DNA of 64,000 bases from Gilvimarinus sp. DA14 (lineage in GTDB: Bacteria; Pseudomonadota; Gammaproteobacteria; Pseudomonadales; Cellvibrionaceae): NCBI RefSeq assembly GCF_024204685.1, contig NZ_CP100350.1, forward strand, positions 2,396,501-2,460,500, read 5' to 3'. A program made the translations under genes and the position numbers. Positions 31,300 through 41,497 of this stretch are shown piece after piece. Below the pieces are notes generated by a model. It did no database searches and was not told the DNA's origin. It worked only from the letters and a program-made list of their open reading frames with translations. Positions within the stretch are counted from its first letter, which is position 1. Each line of letters opens with the position of its first letter.

Positions 31300-34200
31300 G
31301 CTTAGCCCCGGGACTTGGCACTGCTGACTGATCGAATAGGTAACCCACTTCGCCCGCGCTGGCATCTTCGCGGCGGCGATCTTTTTTCTGGCGGGCCAAG
31401 AGTTTCTTTTTCTTTTCTATGTTTTCTAAAATCGGCAGCGGATCAACCCCGCGCCAAAGCGGCAGTACCGACATCAACGCAAACAGCAAGCTGCTTGCAC
31501 GCAAAGCCCATAAAATTAATCCGGTGCCCAGTGACAAGGATACGGCGGCAATCATATTTTGCTGCTGTTGTTGTTCGCGATACACCTGCTCAATTTGCTG
31601 ACGTGATTCGCTCAGCGCCTGGTTAAACTCGGCAATGTCACTGACACTTAAGTGGGTGTTTAAACCTGGCTCTAAACCAATAAGTGGTAGCTCCGCAGAG
31701 GCCGTCAAATCAGTTGCGCCGGGGCTTGTTTCTTCCGTCTGCGAATCACTGACAGCTCGGTCATCGGTACTTTGCTGGTAACTGAATAGGTCGTCGCTGG
31801 CAGGCAAGTCTGTGACGGTTACGGGCACATCTATTTCAAGCGCCGGTGTGGATTCCACTGTACCGGAAATACCCGGCACCACGGGTGCAGAAGGTTCGCT
31901 GGGCACAACTGTGTCGGGCTGTGGAGGTTCAACTACCACAGGAGCGCCCGGCTCTGGTTGTAACCTAATTGTATCGTCGTTATCACCCCTAGGAGGCGGG
32001 GTATTTGGGTCGGGCGGAGCCTGCTGCACGCCCACCACTAACGTATGTTCTACCCAGCTGCCCTGGCTATCGGTGGCGCGCAGAGTAATTTCCGTAACCC
32101 CTGGGGTATCGCCACTGCTAAGCTCCAACTGACCGGTTTCACTGTCTATGGCACTGATAACGGCAACCTGCGGGTAGCTATTTGCTACCACAGAGAAATT
32201 CAAATCAAAGCCATCTTCCTGATCAAAAAAACTGCCCCAAACGCTGTGCGGAATTTGATAGCGGCCGGTTTCGGTGGTTAGCAGCTGCAACGCCGTGTCG
32301 GTCACAACAGGCGCATCGTTTACAGCGCCAACATGCACGGTTAAGTGCGCCGTAATCGCCTGCCCGTTATTGTCCACCCCGGCAAACGATAGATCAGCGC
32401 GGCCAAATTCATTGGCGTTTAATGCAATTTGCAAGTTCCCTGTTGCAGAATCAAAGGCCAAACGCGAAAAAAGCTCGGGGGCCGAATTGTCATTAAGGCG
32501 AATATCGGAAACGCCTGCGGGAAATTTTTCTTGCAAAGCTGACAGCAGCGCATGATTGTATGCCGGCGCATCTTCTTGCAAGTAGACGTCGGCTAGGCGG
32601 GCAACCTGAGAGGTGGCGTCATCCACCGTCAGCAAAAAGCTGTCAGTGACCGAGTGCTCGCCGTCGGACGCGCTAACCTCGAGCGCGTAACGCCCGGCGC
32701 TGTCCAGAGGTGCTTGGCCACTTAATAATCCGGTATTCGAGTCAAATTGCAGCCAATCGGGTAGAGCATCACCGGCAGCCAAGCGCACAGTAAAGTGCAA
32801 AGTATCTGCATCGGGATCGGAGAAACTCTGCGCTATGTTGAGCTGGACAAAATCGCCCACCGATAGCTGTTGATCGGTAAGCGGCTGTTGCACAATGGGC
32901 GCCCGATTCGATGCAATAATATTCAGCACAAAGGAATCTTGCACCTGGCCCACGCCGTCGCTTGCCAGCACTGTAATGTTTAGCTCGCCCGCAGCGTCCT
33001 GAGGCGCCATGCCGGTAAATTCACCGCTCACCGCATCAAAAGTTAACCATGCTGGCAGTGCGCTGCCATCTGCCAATCGGGCACTATAGTGCAACACGTC
33101 ACCATCTGCATCCACAAAGGTATCGCTAGGCAGACGAAAACTATACGCCTGACCAATTTCTGTTTGTTGATCGGCGAGCGGCGTTTTTAATTCGGGCACC
33201 TCATTGACATTGCGCACCTCCAAATTAAAACCGGTGGTTATCGACGCGCCCTGGGCATCACTGGCGCTAACGCTAAGGCTGTAATCACCCAGATCATCGT
33301 TGCCAGGTGTACCGCTAAAAGTGCGCGTAGCAGTATCAAAATCCAACCAATCTGGCAGCGCAGCGCCATCGCTGAGCGTCACTTGAAAAGCCAAGTCGTC
33401 ACCATCGGGATCGAAAAACGCATCTGTCGGCAAAGTGTAATTAAAGTCGCTGCCTTGCAATATCAACTGATCAGGCAGCGGATAATTTAAGCCGGGCGCA
33501 TCATTAATATTCAGAATTTGTAGCGCTAAATTGACACCAGCGACTCCTCCCTGACCGTCGTGTGCTTGAATTAAAATTTCTTCGCTGCCGACATCATTGT
33601 TTCTGGGAGTGCCAGAAAATACTCCGGTACTGCTATCAAACCTCAACCAGGCAGGCAGAGGATCGCCATTCGTTAAAATGGCGGTATAAGTTAGCGCATC
33701 GTTATCGCTATCGGTGAAAGTGCCCTGGGGAAGTTGATAAAACCACTGGCTGTCTTGGGTAGCGGTTTGCGCCGGCAGTGCATTAACTAAAACCGGCGCG
33801 TCATTCACATTGATGACATTGATAGAAAAGTAGTCAAAGCTGGTGGCACTGGCATCACTGGCCGCCAGGCGTAGGTCGAGCAAGCCCACATCGGCGTTGC
33901 CAGGCGTACCAGAGAGCGTGCGACTTGCCGCATCAAAATTCAACCAAGCGGGCAGTTGCTCGCCTGCAGCAGTTTCTAATGCATAGGTCAGAATTTCGCC
34001 ATCGTCATCCGTAAAAGTATTGGCCGGAATCTGTAAATAAAAGTCCGCGTCCTGCTCCACCGTTTGGTCCGCTATGGGATTAACCACTCGCGGTCCATCG
34101 TTGGTATTATCAACGTGCAAAATAAAAGATGTGGTTGCCGATGCGCTTTGTGGGTCGGTGGCTGTCAGCTGAATCGCTACACTGCCAACATCTTCATTAG

Positions 34201-37200
34201 CGGGTGTGCCGCTAAAGGTTCTTGTATCTGCAGCAAACGTTAACCAGTTGGGCAGCGATCCACCCCCCACGAGCTGGACTTGCAACGCTAGTACATCGCC
34301 ATCTTCATCGCTAAAGGTATCTGACGGCAGCTGAAAACTAAAGGCAGAATCTTCAGTGGCAAACTGCTCGCCAATGGGCCTCGTCAAGGATGGCCCGTCA
34401 TTAATATTGCTGACGGTGAGAGTAAACGTTTGTGTGGCTGGCGTACCGCCATTGCCGTCACTGGCCTGCACGTCAATATCAATACGGCCAACATCTGCCT
34501 GCAAGGGCGTACCGCTAAAACTGCGAGTACTGGAGTCAAATTGTAGCCAAGCCGGCAGCACGCCGCCCGAGGATAATCTGGCGGTATAACTTAGAGTATC
34601 ACCATCGCTATCGGTGAAAGTATTTGCGGCAAACTGAAAATAAAAATTCGCACCTTCATCCACAAACTGATCGGCAATGGCACTATTTGGTTCGGGATTA
34701 TCGTTAAGATTATTCACCGTCAAGGTGAAGGTGTCCGACGCCGACGCACCACCACTGCCATCGCTGGCTTGCACCTGAATATTCAGGCTGCCCACATTCT
34801 CTTGCAACGGAGTACCACTGAAGGTACGTGTGGCCGCATCAAACAGTAGCCAGGAAGGTAGGGCTGCACCACCGACTAATTGAGCGCTGTAACTCAGAGT
34901 GTCGCCGTCTGCATCGAAAAACGTATTGAGCGGAACCTGCCAGCTGTAAGGTGAATCTTCGTTGATGGACTGATCCGGCAAGCTATTAGCCAGTTCTGGA
35001 TTGTCGTTAACGTTATTGACCGTGAGGGTAAAACTATCGCGCGCATCTGTACCGCCGTTACTGTCACTGGCGCTAACCTCTATTTGCAACTCGCCCACAT
35101 CTGCCTGCGAGGGTGTTCCACTAAAGGTACGGGTAGCGGCATCAAAATTAAGCCAGGTTGGCAGCGCCGCGCCTCCCACTAAGGCCGCTTGATAACTTAG
35201 GCTGTCCCCGTCTTCATCGCTAAAGGTTGCCGCCGAAAACTGCCAGCTAAACGGAGAATCTTCATGGGCGGTTTGATCAGACAAACTGCCTGTAAGCGCA
35301 GGATCATCATTTACATGACTCACCGTTAATACAAACGAGTCGGTTGCTTCAGACCCGCCATTGCCGTCACTGGCACTTACCTCTATCTGCAAACTGCCAG
35401 CATCCGCCTGTAAAGGTGTGCCGCTGAAGGTGCGGGTGCTTGCGTCAAAGCTCAACCAGCTTGGCAAAGCCCCGCCGCCGGCCAAACGAGCCGTGTAAAC
35501 GAGCGTGTCATTGTCGTAATCGGTAAAGGTATTGGCTGCGAACTGATAGCTGAAAGCCACGTCTTCACTGGCGGTTTGATCCACAAGCGCATTGCTGAGC
35601 AGCGGATCATCATTGGTATCCACAACCTGTAATTGAAAGGTATCTGAAGCCGGTGTGCCGCCGTTACCATCGTCGGCGTAAACGGTGATATCAATGCTGC
35701 CTACATCGCTGGAGCCAGGCGTACCTGAAAACGTTCGTGTGGATTCATTAAACGTAAGCCATGCAGGTAACGCACCTCCGCCTGCAAGCTCAGCGGTATA
35801 CGTAAGCGTATCCAGATCAGAGTCGCCAAAAGTGTTTTCGGTGAAGGTATAGCTAAAGGCTTCATTGTCATTGGCCGACTGGTCCACTAACGGAAATTCT
35901 AAGTGTGGGTCGTCGTTGGTATTGGCGATAACCAAATCAAACGATTCGTCGGTTTGCCCACCCTTGCCATCACTGGCGAATATGTCTATTTCCCAGGTAA
36001 TGGAGTCACTCTCACCCGGCGTACCATAAAAACGACGCGCCGCAGCATCAAAATTTAACCACGGCGGAAGCGAGCTTCCGTCACTGAGCTTGGCTTCATA
36101 AAAAAGTGTATCGCCATCGGCGTCGGTAAAAGTGTCGGCGGCAAAAATAAATTCAAAGTATGAGTCTTCTGCCCCGGTTTGGTCGCTGATTGGTCGGTTT
36201 AAAACAGGTGCATTGTTGGCCGTATGGCTGACAGAAAACGCTAAATCTCTGCCTGCATCCGCCACTCCATTATGATTAAAGTACTGACCATTCGCGTAAA
36301 CGTCTGTGTTGTGTATGCCGATATACACAAAAGGGTCTAAATCAGAGCCCGTTGCGCTGGCCTTGATATAGTAATCTTGACCGCGGTTTAGCTCTACGCT
36401 GCCAAAAGAGAACTCGACCCATTCTAAGGAGTCACTTAACGCATCTGAGGTTTGAGCTGTACTGGCGAGAATATCGCCGCTAATGCCATCGCGCAATTCC
36501 AATGTGATGGTTTGCGTTGTTTGATCTGCAGCAAAAGGGTTAATACGAAGTTGCACCGATACAGTATCAACATAATAGGTTGAGCTGCCATCGGTTTGAG
36601 AAAAGCTCTGGTAGACATCCTGCCCGTTCGCTAAGCCGGTGCTCTCTGCTGCAGGTGGTGTGGCTTCATGCACCTGATGGGTAGAATCCGGCTCGTTGGC
36701 TATCACAATGTTAAATTGATCTTGCGCTGCCGTACCCCCATTGCCATCGTCCGCTATCACGTTGATGGCAATCGTTCCTACATCTGAATCTGTTGGCGTA
36801 CCGCTAAAGGTTCTACTATTGGCATCAAAGCTTAGCCAAGCAGGTAGACTGCCCCCATCTATGAGCTGCGCGCTATAAGTTAATAAATCGCCATCGTTAT
36901 CCGTAAAGGTATCAGCAGCAAACTGAAAGTTAAAAGCATCGTTCTCGGTAGCGGCTTGATCGGCAATAGGGTCATTAACGGTGGGGGGGGAATTGGGCGC
37001 AGCGCCACCGACTTTAAAAATCAGATCCCAACCACTGGGATGGGCGCTAGAGCTGTTCTCTAATAGGGCTCCGTCACTGTACTGATCAACGTCTTGATAA
37101 CGGACAAAGACACTGTCCGAATCCGTGCCATTCGTACTCACCCGGATAGTATAAGTTTGCGCGTCGGTCAGGGTAACTTCAGAAAATTCGAATGTTTGTT

Positions 37201-38182
37201 CTGCAAACCCAGTATCACTAATTTGACTCGAAGCGACGGTGCTACTCGCCAGTATCGCCCCTCCCCAGCTGTCAAGAAGTTCAACTGTTATAAGCTGACT
37301 GTCGGCCGCTGATAGGCGCTCGAGCACAAGTGAAATTTCGCTAACTTCATAACTACCATTGCCGCTGACATAGGAAAATGTTTGTCCTACATCGTAGCCA
37401 GTGTAAATATCAAATTCCCGGTTTCCGCCAGTCGTTTCCACAAACGTAGTTTCAGCCAAGGTGCTCTTCCACGCCTGCTGCGCAATCTGGTCGATAGCTA
37501 TCTCACTTTCGATAAGACCGTGCCGGTACTCTAAATCCCAATCGCCCCCCAAGGTGCTGTGGCCAGTGGTATCCGCACTGGCGGCAATGTCGGCCCCGGT
37601 AAGGTCACCCCAACGCTGCAGCAAAAGCTCTCCCGTTGGGGTTTGCGCCAGATCGCAGCCGTAAAACAGAATATCGGCGTTCTCTGACAGCACCGAGCGC
37701 CACTGCTTTAACACCTCGGAATACTGCTCGATGGTGGCATCGTTAATCTGTGTATTGCCCAGGCTGATGGCTCCGGGAGTGGCATGGGAAATTACGTGAA
37801 TACTGTCGATGCCCTGCGCCCCAGCTAGGGCCTCGCTCATTTGCACCAGACCATCGTCGGTACTTTGCAAAAATACAACGCGGGTATGCGAGTCTTGCCC
37901 CAGCTCTTGCAGCAAGGTCTCTGTGTCCGCCACGCGAGAATCGACAAAAACGAAACGGGTGAGATGCTCGGCAGTGCGGGTATCGGGGTTTATGGCATCA
38001 TCGGCTGCACTGACACCGGGATAGACCTGCAGCAAATCCACCTCGGCGGCAAATTGCTGCAGCTGCGCCTGTTCCAGATCACCATCATCAAACAGCAAGG
38101 CGTCAGCCGTTGCCGAGAACAAAAGCCGCGGCTCTAAAGGTTCAATGATGGGCCGACGCTTACGCCGCGATCTGTCCGACAT
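31292..38182 (-). CDS. Giant LEPR/DUF4347 protein with 13 He_PIG/cadherin-like Ig repeats
   Basis: 2296 residues. The N-terminus carries the LEPR-type motif PLEPRLLFSA (residues 15-24) after a very basic start. A DUF4347 domain follows (about 70-235: VFVDSRVADTETLLQELG, HVISHATPGAISLGN and DILFYGCDLAQTPTGELLLQ). Two beta-sandwich segments are interleaved with 13 repeats of about 100 residues of the form DQT-(about 20)-FTDxDGDxLxYxA-LPxWLxFDxxTRTFSGTP, ending NVND. Near the C-terminus come a Gln-rich stretch, one or two membrane helices (about 2209-2243) and a basic tail (KKKKLLARQKKDRRRED). I see no RTX nonapeptides. Probably a surface or envelope adhesin. Confidence 0.88.
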   Translation of the reverse strand: MSDRSRRKRRPIIEPLEPRLLFSATADALLFDDGDLEQAQLQQFAAEVDLLQVYPGVSAADDAINPDTRTAEHLTRFVFVDSRVADTETLLQELGQDSHTRVVFLQSTDDGLVQMSEALAGAQGIDSIHVISHATPGAISLGNTQINDATIEQYSEVLKQWRSVLSENADILFYGCDLAQTPTGELLLQRWGDLTGADIAASADTTGHSTLGGDWDLEYRHGLIESEIAIDQIAQQAWKSTLAETTFVETTGGNREFDIYTGYDVGQTFSYVSGNGSYEVSEISLVLERLSAADSQLITVELLDSWGGAILASSTVASSQISDTGFAEQTFEFSEVTLTDAQTYTIRVSTNGTDSDSVFVRYQDVDQYSDGALLENSSSAHPSGWDLIFKVGGAAPNSPPTVNDPIADQAATENDAFNFQFAADTFTDNDGDLLTYSAQLIDGGSLPAWLSFDANSRTFSGTPTDSDVGTIAINVIADDGNGGTAAQDQFNIVIANEPDSTHQVHEATPPAAESTGLANGQDVYQSFSQTDGSSTYYVDTVSVQLRINPFAADQTTQTITLELRDGISGDILASTAQTSDALSDSLEWVEFSFGSVELNRGQDYYIKASATGSDLDPFVYIGIHNTDVYANGQYFNHNGVADAGRDLAFSVSHTANNAPVLNRPISDQTGAEDSYFEFIFAADTFTDADGDTLFYEAKLSDGSSLPPWLNFDAAARRFYGTPGESDSITWEIDIFASDGKGGQTDESFDLVIANTNDDPHLEFPLVDQSANDNEAFSYTFTENTFGDSDLDTLTYTAELAGGGALPAWLTFNESTRTFSGTPGSSDVGSIDITVYADDGNGGTPASDTFQLQVVDTNDDPLLSNALVDQTASEDVAFSYQFAANTFTDYDNDTLVYTARLAGGGALPSWLSFDASTRTFSGTPLQADAGSLQIEVSASDGNGGSEATDSFVLTVSHVNDDPALTGSLSDQTAHEDSPFSWQFSAATFSDEDGDSLSYQAALVGGAALPTWLNFDAATRTFSGTPSQADVGELQIEVSASDSNGGTDARDSFTLTVNNVNDNPELANSLPDQSINEDSPYSWQVPLNTFFDADGDTLSYSAQLVGGAALPSWLLFDAATRTFSGTPLQENVGSLNIQVQASDGSGGASASDTFTLTVNNLNDNPEPNSAIADQFVDEGANFYFQFAANTFTDSDGDTLSYTARLSSGGVLPAWLQFDSSTRSFSGTPLQADVGRIDIDVQASDGNGGTPATQTFTLTVSNINDGPSLTRPIGEQFATEDSAFSFQLPSDTFSDEDGDVLALQVQLVGGGSLPNWLTFAADTRTFSGTPANEDVGSVAIQLTATDPQSASATTSFILHVDNTNDGPRVVNPIADQTVEQDADFYLQIPANTFTDDDGEILTYALETAAGEQLPAWLNFDAASRTLSGTPGNADVGLLDLRLAASDASATSFDYFSINVINVNDAPVLVNALPAQTATQDSQWFYQLPQGTFTDSDNDALTYTAILTNGDPLPAWLRFDSSTGVFSGTPRNNDVGSEEILIQAHDGQGGVAGVNLALQILNINDAPGLNYPLPDQLILQGSDFNYTLPTDAFFDPDGDDLAFQVTLSDGAALPDWLDFDTATRTFSGTPGNDDLGDYSLSVSASDAQGASITTGFNLEVRNVNEVPELKTPLADQQTEIGQAYSFRLPSDTFVDADGDVLHYSARLADGSALPAWLTFDAVSGEFTGMAPQDAAGELNITVLASDGVGQVQDSFVLNIIASNRAPIVQQPLTDQQLSVGDFVQLNIAQSFSDPDADTLHFTVRLAAGDALPDWLQFDSNTGLLSGQAPLDSAGRYALEVSASDGEHSVTDSFLLTVDDATSQVARLADVYLQEDAPAYNHALLSALQEKFPAGVSDIRLNDNSAPELFSRLAFDSATGNLQIALNANEFGRADLSFAGVDNNGQAITAHLTVHVGAVNDAPVVTDTALQLLTTETGRYQIPHSVWGSFFDQEDGFDLNFSVVANSYPQVAVISAIDSETGQLELSSGDTPGVTEITLRATDSQGSWVEHTLVVGVQQAPPDPNTPPPRGDNDDTIRLQPEPGAPVVVEPPQPDTVVPSEPSAPVVPGISGTVESTPALEIDVPVTVTDLPASDDLFSYQQSTDDRAVSDSQTEETSPGATDLTASAELPLIGLEPGLNTHLSVSDIAEFNQALSESRQQIEQVYREQQQQQNMIAAVSLSLGTGLILWALRASSLLFALMSVLPLWRGVDPLPILENIEKKKKLLARQKKDRRREDASAGEVGYLFDQSAVPSPGAKHD

Positions 38183-38349
38183 TCAGCTTTCCCCTCGGGA
38201 GTCTGGGTAACTGCGATCCTTCAGGTTGGCCCCACAGGGCCTGGCAGGGTTCCTAACAACAACTGTTGATTCTAGCGCCAAGCGTGACAGCCTAGTAGCC
38301 ATCGGTTAGATCGTATCAGCGTTAAAACCAAAGATTTATAACCGAAAAA

Positions 38350-39177
38350 TTACACCTCAGGAAAGGTCACGCTACAGCGCTGGCCGCTAGGAACGCTCTG
38401 CTCGGCATTGGCGATTTCCAGGCGGACCCCAAAGGTATTACTGGGGCCATCGATCATGCGGTCGACACGAGCCACCGCAACCCGATACCCCTGCGCCGGG
38501 CCTATGTCTGGCTGTACTAAGGCGCGGCTGCCCGGGTGAATTTTTCCAAACAGATTTGCCGGTGCGTACACCTCTACCAGCAGGGGGTTTAACTGCGACA
38601 ACTGCAAAATAGGCTCGTTATCAATGTGTTCACCCGGCTCTTTGTAGCGCTCGGTGACTACCGCATCGATAGGGCTAACAATGGTATAGCGCTTCAGATT
38701 TTCCTGGGCACGCTTGTGCTCCAATTGCGCCTGGCGTTTGCGGTCTTTGGCCTGCTCCAGCCGCTGCAAAGCCAGCGCGTGTTCGGTTTTGGCCTTGTCC
38801 AGCTCGGCAAACGAGGCCACCTTTTGGCCGTACAAATCCTCCACGCGCTTGAGGGCACGCTCGGCAAACTCCAACGCCAGTTGCTGCGAGGAAATATCGC
38901 TTTCAACCTCGGCCTGTACCCGGCGTAAATCCACCGTAGCGGCTTCAAGCCCAGACTCCAGCCGCGCCAGCACATCGCCAGCGGCAACGACATCGTTTTT
39001 CTCGACCAAGACTTCCGCAATCACACCTTCAACGGCGGTGCTCATTTCCACCTGAGTAAAGGGTTCGATGCGACAATCCAGCGTCACCCCCTGCTGGGCA
39101 TATGCCCCAAGCGGCAGGCAAGCCGTCAGTAAAATGGCTGATAAAGCGCGGGTAATGGAATTCATTTGGCTGTGCAT
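38350..39177 (-). CDS. HlyD/RND-type periplasmic adaptor
   Basis: 275 residues with an N-terminal signal peptide (cleavage near AYA; a second Met at residue 5 is an alternative start). A split biotinyl-lipoyl-like domain (GVIAEVLVEKNDVVAAGDVL, later RYTIVSPIDAVVTERYKEPG) flanks a coiled-coil hairpin (about 75-165), followed by a beta-barrel domain. This is a short adaptor of the membrane-fusion type. No inner-membrane pump gene is adjacent. It lies 168 bases upstream of the giant LEPR gene and downstream of the M50-HlyD gene in the same direction. Confidence 0.86.
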   Translation of the reverse strand: MHSQMNSITRALSAILLTACLPLGAYAQQGVTLDCRIEPFTQVEMSTAVEGVIAEVLVEKNDVVAAGDVLARLESGLEAATVDLRRVQAEVESDISSQQLALEFAERALKRVEDLYGQKVASFAELDKAKTEHALALQRLEQAKDRKRQAQLEHKRAQENLKRYTIVSPIDAVVTERYKEPGEHIDNEPILQLSQLNPLLVEVYAPANLFGKIHPGSRALVQPDIGPAQGYRVAVARVDRMIDGPSNTFGVRLEIANAEQSVPSGQRCSVTFPEV

Positions 39178-39289
39178 ACGGTTGTACTTCGCGGTTTCTT
39201 ATAATGTGTATCGGCAGCTCGGGCAGCGCCTTTATAACTGTGATACTTATCACAAAATCAGTTTAGCACAGGCATGAAATGGCTGGGCG

Positions 39290-41497
39290 TTATTTATACA
39301 GCTGACGGATAAATAGCTGATGCAGCTGGCGATACCAGCGCTTTATCAGCGGTTCGGGAGGATGGATGAATTTGACGTAAGCGCGCTGACCATAGTGAAC
39401 CTGGCCATCGGGTTTAGGAATTTGAATGTCCAGCAAAAATATTTGCTGCTGTGTTTGCAGGCCTCTGGCGTCATCGCTTTTAACCGCCAAACGCCCTCCA
39501 CCAGCGGCGCCCAGCGCAGCACTGGGCAATTGATAGCCCACCGCGGGTAGCTGAGACAACCTCTTGCCGGGCAGCACCGACTCCCTATTGCCCGCCAAGC
39601 GTACATCAATATTAACAGCGGCCTTTTGCACCAGCCCGGCTTGCTCTTGAGTGAGCGCAGTGCGCACCCGCAAATCACGCCGCGAACTCAGGCCCGAGGT
39701 GTCTACGTAGGCCAGCAAGTCGCCACGCTCTAGGTACCGGCCGGGCAAAATATCCGGGCTGGCCCAATACACCGTGCCGTCCGCAGGGCTTGCCACCTGT
39801 AGCTGCTCGACTTGCTGTTGTAAATCCGCAAGCTCCGCCCGCAGTACGGCTAAGTCTTCGCGCAGCAGGGCGGCACGCGGCCGGTCACTGCTAAAAAATT
39901 GTTCCGCCCGCAGCTGGTATTCCTGCACTTGCGCGCGCTTAACCGCCAGCTGCGAGCGTAACTGGGGATTGTGCAGCTCAAGCAAGCGCTGCCCCGCCGC
40001 GACCGTTTGACCATCGCTGACCGCCATGTGCGCGACCTGGCCCGCAGCGCCTGCGCGCAGGCGGCTGTCCTCTGGGAGCCAAATGACCCCGTCCACACGA
40101 GTACTCAGCGGCACAGGCACCACCGAGGTGAATAACGCCACCGCGATTAAAAACAGTGCCGTAACGGCGCCTATGCGGCGGCGCTCAGAGCTGTTTTCGG
40201 TATGGCCGAACAGCTGATAAAAGTAACGCACCAACGGCCAAAACAGTTGCAGGCTCAGCACCCACACAGCCAACAACAGCGCCAATGGCAAAGACACCCG
40301 GGCCAACAGCATAAAAATAAAGCCGAAGATCACAAACCGATACGCGGTGGCCGCCAGGCCATACGCCGTTAACCAGCAGGCGCCTACAGCGGTGCGTGCC
40401 TCGCCCTGGCAGGCAGTCAAACCATACCCATAACGCTCCAGTAAATAGCGCAACTGGGCGCGGGCACGCGATGCCAGGTTGGGGGTTTCAAGCCAGTCGC
40501 ACAGCAGGTGATAGCCATCAAACTTTAACAGCGGGTTGCCGTTAAACAGCAAGGTCGAGACGCTGCCGAGAATCACTATATTGAGCAGCAGCGCCTGTAA
40601 AAAAGCGTTTTCTACCGCCAGCCACAGCATAAACGCCAGCGCCGCCAGCAGCATTTCCAAAGCCATACCGGCAGCGCCTACCATCAGCCGCTGGGCTTTT
40701 GAGCTAAAACCAGTAGCGGCCGTGGCATCCACGTACGGCAGTGGAACGCCCACTACAAACACTACCCCGCACTCGTACACATTGCCGCCAAAGGCTTTGG
40801 TAAACAAACCGTGGGATAGCTCGTGAAGAATTTTCATGGCCGGGTAGGTCAACCACAACAACAGCAAGTTGGTGGGGCTGAGTAAATCGCTAAAGCTAAC
40901 GGCCGCCACACGGGGCCAATGCACCACAGCCAAGGCCAACGCCAGTCCCACCACCACCAGCCACAGCACGCCAACCCAGGGCTTGGCCAGCTCCAGCGCT
41001 AAAGGCTGCAAGCGATCGAGCAAAGCGTTGGGGTTACCCAGGCGGATTCGCCAGGTGAGCGGGTTTGCCCACATCCGTCGCCACCCGGCGCGACGGCTTT
41101 GCTGGCGCCGGGCGAACAGCGCCTGGGTGCTGGGGGGCATATCGCAGATTAATAAATCGGCCACCTGCAGATACTGCAGAAGCTCCAGTAAATCTTCAGC
41201 GTCGGGTAAATCGTCTGCTCCGCTGTGGCTCAGTCCTTGGCGCGCCACATGCAAAATTTGCGGCAGGGTGCGCTCGCCATTCATGGCACCCAACAACTCG
41301 TAGGCGGAGGCCGTCAGGCGATGAAAACGGGCGCCGGCTTTATCGTGTAAAACGTAGTAAAGCTCGCCGCGATAGTTCCGTGGCGTCAGCTCGGCGTGGC
41401 TGGCCAGTTGCGGCTTGAGGTTTTGTAACTGCTGCCACAGGGGACTGCGCTGAAGATCACTGTCGGCCATTTCTACCACAAGTTCACTCGCAGCCAA
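39290..41497 (-). CDS. PqqD-like / M50 metalloprotease / HlyD fusion membrane protein
   Basis: 735 residues. The N-terminal about 125 residues form a PqqD-like winged helix (YYVLHDKAGARFHRLTASAY). A multi-span M50 (site-2 protease-like) unit follows, about 155-460, with Zn motif KILHELSHGLF (HExxH) and LLFNGNPLLKFDGYHLL as the second metal motif. From about 460 come a membrane helix, a HlyD-type lipoyl domain and coiled coil, then a short barrel (SPADGTVYWASPDILPG). Such M50-HlyD fusions occur in gene clusters with LEPR proteins and are thought to process or export them. The start overlaps the next upstream gene by 25 bases. Confidence 0.88.
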   Translation of the reverse strand: MAASELVVEMADSDLQRSPLWQQLQNLKPQLASHAELTPRNYRGELYYVLHDKAGARFHRLTASAYELLGAMNGERTLPQILHVARQGLSHSGADDLPDAEDLLELLQYLQVADLLICDMPPSTQALFARRQQSRRAGWRRMWANPLTWRIRLGNPNALLDRLQPLALELAKPWVGVLWLVVVGLALALAVVHWPRVAAVSFSDLLSPTNLLLLWLTYPAMKILHELSHGLFTKAFGGNVYECGVVFVVGVPLPYVDATAATGFSSKAQRLMVGAAGMALEMLLAALAFMLWLAVENAFLQALLLNIVILGSVSTLLFNGNPLLKFDGYHLLCDWLETPNLASRARAQLRYLLERYGYGLTACQGEARTAVGACWLTAYGLAATAYRFVIFGFIFMLLARVSLPLALLLAVWVLSLQLFWPLVRYFYQLFGHTENSSERRRIGAVTALFLIAVALFTSVVPVPLSTRVDGVIWLPEDSRLRAGAAGQVAHMAVSDGQTVAAGQRLLELHNPQLRSQLAVKRAQVQEYQLRAEQFFSSDRPRAALLREDLAVLRAELADLQQQVEQLQVASPADGTVYWASPDILPGRYLERGDLLAYVDTSGLSSRRDLRVRTALTQEQAGLVQKAAVNIDVRLAGNRESVLPGKRLSQLPAVGYQLPSAALGAAGGGRLAVKSDDARGLQTQQQIFLLDIQIPKPDGQVHYGQRAYVKFIHPPEPLIKRWYRQLHQLFIRQLYK

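Noticed and set aside
31292-38182. Giant protein considered as a classical RTX type I substrate
   Set aside because: No GGxGxD nonapeptides and no ABC exporter nearby; the C-terminus is a membrane anchor with a basic tail.
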